This document shows positions 1 through 7,910 of a stretch of DNA of 64,000 nt, piece by piece. The notes under the pieces are model-generated. The model saw only the letters and a program-made list of their open reading frames with translations, made no database searches and was not told the origin of the DNA. This stretch comes from Polynucleobacter sphagniphilus (GTDB taxonomy: Bacteria > Pseudomonadota > Gammaproteobacteria > Burkholderiales > Burkholderiaceae): contig NZ_MPIY01000001.1 of the NCBI RefSeq assembly GCF_001953355.1, positions 1 to 64,000 on the forward strand. Reading direction: 5' to 3'. The position numbers were made by a program, and so were the translations under genes. The first letter of the stretch is position 1; each line of letters begins with the position of its first letter.

Positions 1-357
1 GATCTCGCAATCACCAGCATGGCTTAAATTGCTGCGGCTGACTACCATTCTGCATGTACTATGGGCCCGAACTCGTCAGTGGCAGACTCATGGAATGGGC
101 AGCAAAGCATCAAATCCACATACAACATATCCAGCCAGGTAAACCACAGCAAAATGCCTATGTGGAACGCTTTAATCGTACCGTCAGATATGAGTGGCTA
201 TCTCAGCATTATTGGGAAAGCATTAACGAAGTTCAGGAGTTTGCAACGCAATGGATGTATAAATAGACCGAAGGGAATCCCGCGGGACAATCATCAACGT
301 CCAAATATGGCATTGGGCGGCATTACCCCGAAACAGCGACTGGCCATGGTTGCTTAA
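1..357 (+). pseudogene. IS3-family transposase OrfB, C-terminal remnant, frameshifted
   Basis: Integrase-fold (rve) transposase of the IS3 family, C-terminal third only. The hallmark stretches GKPQQNAYVERFNRTVRYEW and RPNMALGGITPKQRLAM are present but lie in different frames, so there is a frameshift near 260-285. A second frame change lies near 45-50: the RLTTI segment is in another frame from the GPELVSG segment. The motif that normally reads (R/C)DNGPE here reads YYGPE, so the second catalytic aspartate is lost, while the glutamate of the VERFNR motif is kept. The gene cannot make an active transposase. Strong family resemblance, no function. Confidence 0.75.
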
Positions 358-402
358 CTAATCCTACTTTTAGGCTCGGTTAAATAAGGGGGGATTACCC
401 TG
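1..402 (+). mobile_element. Remnant of an IS3-family insertion sequence
   Basis: The 3' part of an IS3-family element, entering from the left window edge. The coding part is a decayed OrfB transposase ending at 357. It is followed by about 45 non-coding bases ending in a GGGGGGATTACCC stretch (388-400), which is probably the terminal repeat. Directly after it an integrase reading frame opens with no start codon, so the element seems to have inserted into, or recombined with, that gene. The exact right end is inferred, because the left end lies outside the window and the two ends cannot be compared. Confidence 0.55.
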
Positions 403-453
403 GGGCGATATAGCCAGCAAGCATTCGGGATTACTGCGCCAATCCTAGAGAAA

Positions 454-987
454 ATGCTTGGTGCTACAGCAAGTAACTTAAGAGGCATTCGGGATAGGGC
501 TCTAATATTGCTTGCCTATGACAGTATGTGCCGGCGCAGCGAGCTTGTCTCTTTAAGAGTTTCTGATATTCATCTTATTGAGGAAGGCAATTCCTCTGGA
601 ATGAAAATACGCCTTCGTAAAAGTAAAACAGATCAAGAATTACAAGGTAGGTGGATATTCCCAAGCCAAAGATCTGCTGAGGGAATTTCACTATGGATTG
701 AAAAAGCAAAATTGACTGATGGGTACTTATTTAGAGGAATCAATAATGCGATCGATATCACCTACGAATTAAAGAGCAGCCAAATTAATCGAATTTATAA
801 AAGATTGGCAAAAGATGTCAAACTTTCCAAAGAAGTAATTGACCAAATCAGCGGGCATTCGATGCGCGTCGGGGCAGCTCAAGACCTGATGAAATCTGGG
901 GCCAGCATGCCGATAATTATGAACAGAGGTCGTTGGTCAAAAACAGATACCGTGATGCGATACTTGGAATGCGTTAATCCAAATTAA
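454..987 (+). CDS. Tyrosine recombinase/integrase, N-terminally truncated
   Basis: Catalytic domain of a phage-integrase/XerD-type site-specific recombinase (177 residues; intact relatives are about 300). The catalytic set is visible: arginine in CRRSELVSLR (about residue 28), lysine in KSKTD, HSMR box (about 135), tryptophan in GRWSKTD, and the nucleophilic tyrosine in VMRYLE near the C-terminus. The core-binding N-domain is missing. The same frame stays open upstream to 388 and encodes a plausible continuation (QQAFGITAPILEKML), but a stop lies at 385 where the IS remnant ends. It is therefore most likely a gene broken by the IS. Lacking the DNA-clamping N-domain, it is probably inactive. 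It marks the edge of the polysaccharide island. Confidence 0.75.
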   Translation: MLGATASNLRGIRDRALILLAYDSMCRRSELVSLRVSDIHLIEEGNSSGMKIRLRKSKTDQELQGRWIFPSQRSAEGISLWIEKAKLTDGYLFRGINNAIDITYELKSSQINRIYKRLAKDVKLSKEVIDQISGHSMRVGAAQDLMKSGASMPIIMNRGRWSKTDTVMRYLECVNPN

Positions 988-999
988 TTCTTTAAAACT

Positions 1000-1809
1000 T
1001 TATCGTGGATCATAACCACCAAAGCAGGCGCGAAAAAGTACTGCCAAAACCAATAAATTGCCCTTAAAGGCACTTATCTTGGTAGGAACCTCACCCTTTG
1101 GATAGCGACGTATTGTTGGGATTTCTAGGCACTTATAACCAAGCCTAGGTGCAGAGTACGATAAATATGCCAACAACTCATAGGTTTCAAATACATTGCG
1201 AAATGGAGCTATCTTTTCATCTAGCAACATTTTTCGACTGTAGGCTCTAAAGCCTTGGGTAGTATCAGTCCACTTAAAACCAGATGCCCAACTTAACATT
1301 GGAGCATGAATATATCGAATAGCAAAATCGCGTGACTTCGGTGTATTTTCAGCTTGACCGCCAGAAATAAAGCGCGAAGCCTGAACAAAATCAACCCCTT
1401 GATTTAGCGCACCTATGAAGGATGGAATTGCTTTCGGATCATCCTTATCATTACCATCAATGCTAATAATGCCTTCATAACCCTGGTCTAGGGCAAATGC
1501 ATAAGCACAACGTAGTTGAGCACTTAATTTTCCAGCCCCCGTCTTTAAAATAAGTCCGCGAACACCATTTTCTTGCAATAAATCCAACTTCAATGAGCCA
1601 TCTGTACTGCCGCCATCAACAATAAGAATATCGGCCATTTCTTCAATTTTTAGCGCTTTCATTTTGGAGAGAAGATTTTGGATTCTGCTCCCTTCATTAA
1701 TTACCGGAACCACAACACACCACTGACTCTGACGTCCAAGCCATAGGGGAGTTTCAAATTCTGGCACAACCCAAGTTGAGCGTATTTCTGGAGCAATGAT
1801 TGAGTCCAC
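1000..1809 (-). CDS. Family 2 glycosyltransferase (dolichol/polyprenyl-phosphate sugar synthase type)
   Basis: A 269-residue GT-A fold glycosyltransferase. It shows a VVVPVINEGSR start of the Rossmann core (about residue 32), the nucleotide-sugar binding loop DGGSTDGS (about 65) and a DGNDKDDP metal-binding region (about 118). Proteins of this shape transfer a sugar from a nucleotide donor to polyprenyl phosphate or to a glycan; the acceptor here cannot be told. There is no clear pair of C-terminal membrane helices, unlike the GT2 at 6703-7731. It is the last gene of a tightly packed minus-strand run whose next gene upstream is the SMR-type transporter, ending 21 bases away. Confidence 0.8.
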   Translation of the reverse strand: MDSIIAPEIRSTWVVPEFETPLWLGRQSQWCVVVPVINEGSRIQNLLSKMKALKIEEMADILIVDGGSTDGSLKLDLLQENGVRGLILKTGAGKLSAQLRCAYAFALDQGYEGIISIDGNDKDDPKAIPSFIGALNQGVDFVQASRFISGGQAENTPKSRDFAIRYIHAPMLSWASGFKWTDTTQGFRAYSRKMLLDEKIAPFRNVFETYELLAYLSYSAPRLGYKCLEIPTIRRYPKGEVPTKISAFKGNLLVLAVLFRACFGGYDPR

Positions 1810-1830
1810 TATCTAATTCCTTGAGAAAAA

Positions 1831-2187
1831 TCAGGCCAAACGAGCTGTAATTAATGCAACCCCGGCTATAACCAAAAAAATTCCTAGCCCTGTGGTCCAT
1901 GGGAATGGCTCTTGAAAAATTATTACTGATGAGAGCGCAACTGCAGCGATAGCACCTGCAGTTAAGATTGGATGTGCGACATTCAAGGGAAGATGGGACA
2001 AGGCTGCCGCATATAACAAGAAAGCACCGCCGTAAAGACCCAAGCCCAACCAAAATGGCCAATTACTTAAAGCCTCTAGAGGCTCAGCTAAAGATGGAAA
2101 TTTACGAGGCGGTATCATAGCCATTTTGATTAAAACGCTTGCAGCAGCATTGGATGCAATACCGATAATAAGGATTACCCACTTCAT
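1831..2187 (-). CDS. Small multidrug resistance/EamA-like four-helix membrane protein
   Basis: A 118-residue protein with four predicted membrane helices, the size and pattern of the SMR/ArnE-ArnF group. Visible hallmarks are the N-terminal SNAAASVLIKMAM helix, the central YAAALSHLPLNVAHPI segment and the C-terminal LGIFLVIAGVALITA helix. In polysaccharide clusters such proteins usually flip undecaprenyl-phosphate-linked sugars rather than export drugs, and two lipid-linked-sugar type GT2 genes nearby favour that reading. Its start overlaps the stop of the gene upstream by four bases (2184-2187), implying translational coupling. The flippase role is inference; membership of the small-transporter fold is well supported. 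Confidence 0.75.
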   Translation of the reverse strand: MKWVILIIGIASNAAASVLIKMAMIPPRKFPSLAEPLEALSNWPFWLGLGLYGGAFLLYAAALSHLPLNVAHPILTAGAIAAVALSSVIIFQEPFPWTTGLGIFLVIAGVALITARLA

Positions 2188-3020
2188 GCTTCTGCCTCGT
2201 TGAGTTTATTACGATAGAAATGAACTGCTGCAGCTAAGGCCCGCTCAATTGATACTGTATGTGATTCATTTTTGGTTGCTAACATCTCGATAGAAACTAA
2301 ATGCCTTGGCAAATGCCGTTTAAGAACAGTAGCGATTTCAATATGATCAGTCTTACAGTCGCCCAAAGGAACAAGCTCGGGTTCACTTGCATGTATATGG
2401 CGAATAAGGGATGCGCATTCTTGCACTACGGAAGCAGCACTTTCATGATTAATAGTTAGTGCACCAATATCCAGTTGCATTTTGATGGCCGGATGATCAA
2501 CTTGTCGCACTACATCTGAAGTTTGAGCACTAGTGGTCATGAAATTTGCGTTGTAACAGGTTGGATTCGGCTCAAGGCAAATTACTACGCCATTAGCCTG
2601 GGCTATATCGCCAAGCCGCTGAAAAAAAGGAATGGCTACCCTCATAGCCTCCTCATCCGTTAAACCAGATCGATCACGATTCTTGGGTGAGCCAAATACA
2701 AGCCGGGTTGCACCTAAACCTTTAGCAATACGACATACGGCCGCTAAATGGCTGAGCATCGCGTCTTGAGACGCTTGCGATCCAAAGATATTTAAACCGG
2801 AGGTACCAAACAGAAGCGCCTGCATGCCAGTAATTTCAATTCCACGCTTTAGCCACCAATTTTTGACACTAGAAATCTCCTCATTAGTGGCATTGATAGG
2901 ATCAGGGAAGTATTTTCCCGGGGCTATATCTATAGCATCGATACCATAGCGATAAAGCAAGGATGCGACCACCTCATCCTCTTTAACATCCCAGGCGATA
3001 TTTGAGATTGCAATTCTCAT
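2184..3020 (-). CDS. Sugar phosphate isomerase/epimerase (xylose isomerase-like TIM barrel)
   Basis: A 278-residue AP-endonuclease-2/xylose-isomerase-like TIM barrel. Supporting motifs are the opening MRIAISNIAWD strand, VICLEPNPTCYNANF (about residue 145, metal-ligand glutamate), MQLDIGALTI (about 180, metal-ligand aspartate), IRHIHASEPELVP (about 210, metal-ligand histidine) and a C-terminal VSIEML glutamate. These give the divalent-metal site used for keto/aldose or epimerase chemistry. Placed between an SDR and a small flippase in a glycan locus, it probably helps build or modify a nucleotide or free sugar. The substrate is unknown. Confidence 0.75.
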   Translation of the reverse strand: MRIAISNIAWDVKEDEVVASLLYRYGIDAIDIAPGKYFPDPINATNEEISSVKNWWLKRGIEITGMQALLFGTSGLNIFGSQASQDAMLSHLAAVCRIAKGLGATRLVFGSPKNRDRSGLTDEEAMRVAIPFFQRLGDIAQANGVVICLEPNPTCYNANFMTTSAQTSDVVRQVDHPAIKMQLDIGALTINHESAASVVQECASLIRHIHASEPELVPLGDCKTDHIEIATVLKRHLPRHLVSIEMLATKNESHTVSIERALAAAVHFYRNKLNEAEA

Positions 3021-3022
3021 TA

Positions 3023-3811
3023 TTATTTGCTCGACTCAAGAATGTTTTTAGGAAGCTCTGATTGAGCATAAGCTCTGACCGCTTGAATTGTTTCACGAGC
3101 ACTGTATTGATAAAGCCCAGAGGCACCAAAGATGCTGGCATAACAAGTGCGCATATCGTACCTAGCTGGAGCATTTGATATGTGATTCTCAAATATCCTT
3201 CCAAAACCCTTATTTGCGACTTCGGACACGCTTATTGGCTCAGCAGTTAAATGAATCAACTTGAGGCCAGCGCCTATTGCCGCCTGTATATCGGACCAAA
3301 GATTTACCATGGGATAAAACTGAAATATTCCCCTAGATTCAATCGCATCCAGATTATTTTCATTCAAAAAGTCGAATATGACATTCTTCCTAAGTCTGGG
3401 ACCAACCAGACCCGGCAATCTGACTATTAAATAATTAGGGAATTGCTCCTCAACAAACTTTTCAAGCAAGCGGCGATGTAATCCATAAGCATGGAGCCCA
3501 GACTCCTCAACTGATGATTTTTCATCCACCTCAACTGGATGTTTAAATACATCAATAGTGCTGATTAAAATAAATGTGCTGCACTTGACAGTTTTGAGGT
3601 GCGAAATTAAATCGTTAATTTTTTGCAGATCTTCAGCAGGATTTTTATTGGCAATCCACTTTTGCGCAGGAGCACCAGCACAAATCACAATATCAAACTC
3701 AAGATCCTCAATTTCATTAATGTTAGAAGATCGATAAAGTGCGGAAAAAGACGCCTGCTTAAGAAGTGTACCTCCAACAAAACCCGAAAAACCGATCAAG
3801 GCGTTATTCAT
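3023..3811 (-). CDS. NAD(P)-dependent SDR-family sugar dehydratase/epimerase
   Basis: A 262-residue extended-SDR-like protein. The N-terminus carries a Rossmann dinucleotide loop variant, IGFSGFVGGTLL (residues 6-17, G-x-x-G-x-x-G), and later FILISTIDVF and YGLHRRLLEKF, the latter holding a YxxxR in place of the usual YxxxK catalytic pair. LIVRLPGLVGP follows at about residue 127. The arginine substitution suggests changed or weakened catalysis, so it may be an atypical reductase. It overlaps the membrane-protein gene upstream by four bases and lies two bases from the isomerase-like gene downstream, so it belongs to the same operon. Confidence 0.7.
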   Translation of the reverse strand: MNNALIGFSGFVGGTLLKQASFSALYRSSNINEIEDLEFDIVICAGAPAQKWIANKNPAEDLQKINDLISHLKTVKCSTFILISTIDVFKHPVEVDEKSSVEESGLHAYGLHRRLLEKFVEEQFPNYLIVRLPGLVGPRLRKNVIFDFLNENNLDAIESRGIFQFYPMVNLWSDIQAAIGAGLKLIHLTAEPISVSEVANKGFGRIFENHISNAPARYDMRTCYASIFGASGLYQYSARETIQAVRAYAQSELPKNILESSK

Positions 3812-5595
3812 TTAGCAACCTTAAATTTACTTGGAAATCCAACTTCGTTTGGATTTAGAATATCACCGTCGACCCATACATTCAAATAAAAGCCGTTTTC
3901 AGAAATTTTTACAATTTTTCGTATGTCCCCATTTTGAAAAAGTATAGAATTACCCACCTTGAAATTAGCTCGGTCTATAGATGTATTGCTCGTGTAGAAA
4001 CCAGCCCATCTACGAGCCACTCCATTGAGCCAATTACCATCCGAAAGAAAAAAATCCTCTAGCTTTAAAACTTTTACATTGCTATAACTTGGCAAGTCTG
4101 GATACGCCACATTCCCCTCGAGAAAAATTGATGCGCATCCGCCCTTTTCAATATTTAGAGCAATGACTTGTTCGGGGGTTGAACGTGCATATACAGATCT
4201 GCCAATCAATAGGTTGGCATATGCTCTAACGCCTAAATTAGATCCAAAGGTCGCACATTTAAAGTCAACCTGTTCTTTTAGGCGCTGTATGAGAGCAATG
4301 TTTGCGTAATGATGCTCAGGCCATCGTGAATAGTTTTTCATATGGTCATTATGCGATGCATATCCATGGAAACTAGCTAAAACAATTAATGCAAATAACA
4401 GCAATCGAAACCAAACCCCACTAAATGCAAAACCTAAAGAAATTAAAATTGCTGATGGAATAATAAATTTCAATCTATCAAAAGAGAATTGGGTAGCATG
4501 CTCAAGCATTATAAAATTTTCAATCAATGGAAAAATCGAGGCCAATAATACTGTTCCTACTATTTCCGACTGTTGAGCAGTGGTTGTTGGCTTCTTGAAA
4601 ATACCTAAACCTAATAAAGAACCCCATATTAAAACCATTAATACGGCCATTAAGAAAAATCCGTAAGATAGAACATATCCAGCAATTAGCCCTGAAACAT
4701 TTCCTGCATTAGCGTTCCGGCTAAGAAAAGCACGAGAAAGTGCATCAAAATATTCATGAAAACCTACTACAAGAGAATAATGCAAAATCGTGAAAACACC
4801 AGCCGCAATAGTAGTTAGAAATATTTTTATCGCTAACTTTTTGTATGTAACATTGTCAACTTTTAAGCTAAGTATAAGCACTAGTCCCAAGTTAAATATA
4901 TACCCTGTCCACTCAGTCCAAGCACCAAAAAAAAGGAAAGGGAGTAGGATATTTGAGGATTTTTTCCAATCATCACTATAAACTGGCTTAGTAAAAATAT
5001 TAAAGAGCAGATGCAAACTGAAAATCAATGAAAGCTGATAAAGGGCATGAGGCCAGTAAATTAATCCCGTCGATAGCAGCGCCTCCCTACTGAAGAACGC
5101 AATACTCACACCCACCAAACCAGCAGCAATAGAGATCCTTTTAGAGCAGCCTAGTACTAATAGCATCCTTAAAATTAATAAATACAGGGCGATACCGAGC
5201 ATTCCGCCAATCGCCATGTTGAATCTCGCAAGATTTTTAACTGTTACATCAAGGTCCAGCATTTCAAATACTGCATATGGCAATACGAAACCCGGAGATG
5301 TAAAGCTCGTATAAATATGATCGCCTGAATTTGTTGGTACAGTTGCGCCCCATGGAGCAAAAGCATCATTTTCTTGGCCAAGAGTGACAGTTGGTAGCAG
5401 CCAGTGATCCTGCATTTTATTTTGTCTAAGCGACTCTATAGTAAAAAGCGCATGATAAGTCGCCTCAAGATTCTGCGCACCCGCTTGGGTTCGAACATCG
5501 CTTTCTTTTAATAGCAGCGCAAGACAAATCATCACACAAATGCCGAAAATACCTAAAGTGCGAGATATTTGTATATTAATTTTAAAAAGGCTCAC
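3808..5595 (-). CDS. Polytopic membrane protein, possible GT-C glycosyltransferase
   Basis: A 595-residue integral membrane protein with about ten hydrophobic helices through residue 420 and a C-terminal soluble part of about 170 residues. After the first helix there is a periplasmic-looking loop with aspartates (ENDAFAPWG), as in GT-C enzymes that use lipid-linked sugar donors. No family was recognised from motifs alone. Its position next to a GtrB-like GT2 and a small flippase-like protein fits the third, acceptor-specific component of a Gtr-like glycan modification system; that is inference. It overlaps its downstream neighbour by four bases and its upstream neighbour by 14 bases. Confidence 0.6.
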   Translation of the reverse strand: MSLFKINIQISRTLGIFGICVMICLALLLKESDVRTQAGAQNLEATYHALFTIESLRQNKMQDHWLLPTVTLGQENDAFAPWGATVPTNSGDHIYTSFTSPGFVLPYAVFEMLDLDVTVKNLARFNMAIGGMLGIALYLLILRMLLVLGCSKRISIAAGLVGVSIAFFSREALLSTGLIYWPHALYQLSLIFSLHLLFNIFTKPVYSDDWKKSSNILLPFLFFGAWTEWTGYIFNLGLVLILSLKVDNVTYKKLAIKIFLTTIAAGVFTILHYSLVVGFHEYFDALSRAFLSRNANAGNVSGLIAGYVLSYGFFLMAVLMVLIWGSLLGLGIFKKPTTTAQQSEIVGTVLLASIFPLIENFIMLEHATQFSFDRLKFIIPSAILISLGFAFSGVWFRLLLFALIVLASFHGYASHNDHMKNYSRWPEHHYANIALIQRLKEQVDFKCATFGSNLGVRAYANLLIGRSVYARSTPEQVIALNIEKGGCASIFLEGNVAYPDLPSYSNVKVLKLEDFFLSDGNWLNGVARRWAGFYTSNTSIDRANFKVGNSILFQNGDIRKIVKISENGFYLNVWVDGDILNPNEVGFPSKFKVAK

Positions 5596-6700
5596 TATCC
5601 AACTTTTCTAAAACGTCATATATATTGTCAATCTTCCCTCCTAGCACTGAATAACAGCCTGGGAGCTCCATATGTTTTTCAAATAGTATTGGGCGACCAT
5701 CATCTCCTTCGTTTTTTGTAAGAATAGTTTTAACCTCAAAGAGAGAATCCACATACTTCGCTTCACGTATGGCTGGCAGATACCTACCTACATCCCTTAG
5801 CATCCTATCAACCCTAGTTTCTCGGTCGTATTCATCAAGCATCTTGTATGGGTTAATTCCCCGGTCGTCCTTCCAGCTAAAGTGTGGGGTGTAACGAACG
5901 TGGGACAAGGTGTGTAAGCCTCGAGCTGGAAATGGCATCATTGAAAAAAATGGTCCGTCCATGACCGTAACCCCAATTTCCTTCAGAGCATGCGGCACTT
6001 GCAAAAGTGCCATTTCAGCGACCTCATGCTTGATACCTGTTCGTATACCAGGGAAGTCGCCAAAAAGCTGATTAAGTCCACTATAAGTGCAATTGAAGAC
6101 ATATCGGCACACTATAGAGGTACCCCCTGATCCTGCATCAGTCACCACGATTAAATTTTTGGAGTCTTTAGAGCGATTGACTGCTAAAGCACGTGAGGAA
6201 TAATAAACATCAACACCTGAATCTTGAAGCTCCTTAAGAGCCCATTCTCTAAGTCGATCCGAATTAAAGGCATACTCCTCAACGAGAAAAACATTTTCAA
6301 TTAGGCGCGGATCAAAAAGACTTTTTAAACTAACTTCAGCGGGCTTAATCTTCGCGCCGATCTCGTGACAAAACCGATTAAATTGCTTGGCAGTTACTTT
6401 AGAGTTGCGGCCAGCAATTGCATAAAGCTGCTGAAAATCAGAACTAACAGCCTGCGGCCAATCACGAACAAATCGAGGAAAATTAACCCTACTCCGAAAG
6501 GCCGTTGTAAAACTCCTAGGATAGTGGTATCCATTGTGCACACGTGCCTGATTATTGTATGAGGCGCGGCTCAAAAGTTTTGCATCTTGCTCCAAGAGTA
6601 TCACTCGACGCAGCCCTCGACTCTTAGCAAGATAAATCGATATTGCAGCCCCGTAGAAACCGCCTCCGACGATAACTGCATCTGCAGTGAAATGATCCAC
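5582..6700 (-). CDS. FAD-dependent oxidoreductase (DAO family)
   Basis: A 372-residue flavoprotein with the FAD-binding glycine motif VIVGGGFYGAAISIYLA at residues 9-25, followed by ILLEQD and SRASYNNQARVHNGYHYPRS, typical of DAO/glycerol-3-phosphate dehydrogenase-like enzymes. The C-terminal VLGGKIDNIYDV holds the second FAD contact region. Members found in polysaccharide loci oxidise a sugar or sugar-lipid; the substrate cannot be read from the sequence. It starts two bases after the GT2 gene upstream ends and overlaps the membrane-protein gene downstream by 14 bases. Confidence 0.75.
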   Translation of the reverse strand: MDHFTADAVIVGGGFYGAAISIYLAKSRGLRRVILLEQDAKLLSRASYNNQARVHNGYHYPRSFTTAFRSRVNFPRFVRDWPQAVSSDFQQLYAIAGRNSKVTAKQFNRFCHEIGAKIKPAEVSLKSLFDPRLIENVFLVEEYAFNSDRLREWALKELQDSGVDVYYSSRALAVNRSKDSKNLIVVTDAGSGGTSIVCRYVFNCTYSGLNQLFGDFPGIRTGIKHEVAEMALLQVPHALKEIGVTVMDGPFFSMMPFPARGLHTLSHVRYTPHFSWKDDRGINPYKMLDEYDRETRVDRMLRDVGRYLPAIREAKYVDSLFEVKTILTKNEGDDGRPILFEKHMELPGCYSVLGGKIDNIYDVLEKLDSEPF

Positions 6701-6702
6701 GA

Positions 6703-7731
6703 CTACCCAATGGCTCGATGTGAATTACTCAAGGAATCACTCTTGACGGAAGATGAAACCACTTCAATATTCAACCTCTCCCGACGCATCATACGCGCGC
6801 TGGTAAATTCTTGACCAACGTGATATAGAGGCCCCTCATTACTAAGGCTAGCCATGTGTAATATGTACTCGCCCAATACTAAAAGAACAAGGGAGATTAG
6901 GAAAAACATGCCAGATTGCTGTAAAGACATACTCACCCAGCCAGGGGCAACGTCAGCTTTGAAGATCCCAACGGAAAGAACATAAACTGAATAAATTAAG
7001 TTAGCAGCAGCACCAAAGAGGGATAGTGATGTTACAAGACGCATTGGAGCTTGTGTTGTGGACACGAGGAGACGCATGCCTCTATCAATACTTTCTCCCA
7101 ATTTTTTTTGCTTTAAGGTGAGTGGGTTTGCACTATAGTCAATGTTAATTCGAGCGAATCCTCCTGTAACCGGCAAATGTCGATAAGTAAGGGCCGGCTG
7201 AGGGTGCTGTAAAATAAAGTTCACAATGCTCCTACTCAGCAATCTGCATGGAGGCGCTTCCTTCGTCAAATGTATCCCATTAAACGATTTGTATAGAAAA
7301 TTAAAGGCCGCAAGAGCCATTCTGTAAGTAAAAGTCTGATGCGGTTTCTGCAAATTATTTGCAAAAACAACATCTGCACCGTTAACGGCTTTATCTAGAA
7401 TTTCAGGCAAAGCCCCGATATCGTCAAGCATTGGATCAAGTACAGCAACAAAATCACCAAGTGCATTCTCAAGCCCCACCCATGAAGCTATATCCTCATT
7501 AACCTCCTTGGTGAGAACATAAACTTGCAAGTTTGGATAACCAACCTTTCCTGTTAAAGTTTTTAGCTCATTAACTGTTTCATCATTCGAAGCATTGTCC
7601 ACAATGATCAACTCGTAATCAGTAACAAGCAATCTCAATTTTTCAGAAGCACGCTGAACAATGCTTTCTATGAGATCAACTTGATTACGTACTACATATA
7701 TAACCGACAAAAATACTGGAAATGAATTCAT
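6703..7731 (-). CDS. GtrB/DPM1-like family 2 glycosyltransferase with C-terminal membrane helices
   Basis: A 342-residue GT2 with a cytoplasmic GT-A domain (VIYVVRNQVD at residue 10, VDNASNDETV at about 44, AVLDPMLDD at about 94) and two C-terminal membrane helices (about 235-258 and 268-292) ending in LGEYILHMASLSNEGPLYHV. This matches the GEYI-R-Y signature of bactoprenol glucosyltransferases such as GtrB. Such enzymes load a sugar onto undecaprenyl phosphate at the inner membrane. It is the first gene of the 7731-1000 transcription unit, downstream of an AT-rich leader. The donor sugar is unknown. Confidence 0.8.
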   Translation of the reverse strand: MNSFPVFLSVIYVVRNQVDLIESIVQRASEKLRLLVTDYELIIVDNASNDETVNELKTLTGKVGYPNLQVYVLTKEVNEDIASWVGLENALGDFVAVLDPMLDDIGALPEILDKAVNGADVVFANNLQKPHQTFTYRMALAAFNFLYKSFNGIHLTKEAPPCRLLSRSIVNFILQHPQPALTYRHLPVTGGFARINIDYSANPLTLKQKKLGESIDRGMRLLVSTTQAPMRLVTSLSLFGAAANLIYSVYVLSVGIFKADVAPGWVSMSLQQSGMFFLISLVLLVLGEYILHMASLSNEGPLYHVGQEFTSARMMRRERLNIEVVSSSVKSDSLSNSHRAIG

Positions 7732-7910
7732 ATAAGGGCCTAATATCTGGTCATTTGAAAAATAGATAGCAGCTATATTAATTAATAAAAAACCATAAAT
7801 TATTGAAAATTATTATGATTTATTAAAATAATAATAACTACAAAAAAAATTAATAAACATATATATAAGAAATAAATTAATAAGAAAATATGTACAAATT
7901 AACTTTACAT
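7732..7910. other. Very AT-rich spacer, probable promoter region of the 7731-1000 gene run
   Basis: About 180 bases made almost only of A and T, separating two minus-strand gene runs that are otherwise packed with overlaps. It is the only real gap in the polysaccharide island and so the likely place for a promoter of the genes at 7731-1000. No single promoter can be assigned because -10-like sequences occur throughout. Base composition resembles the adjoining gene at 7911-9896. Confidence 0.4.
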
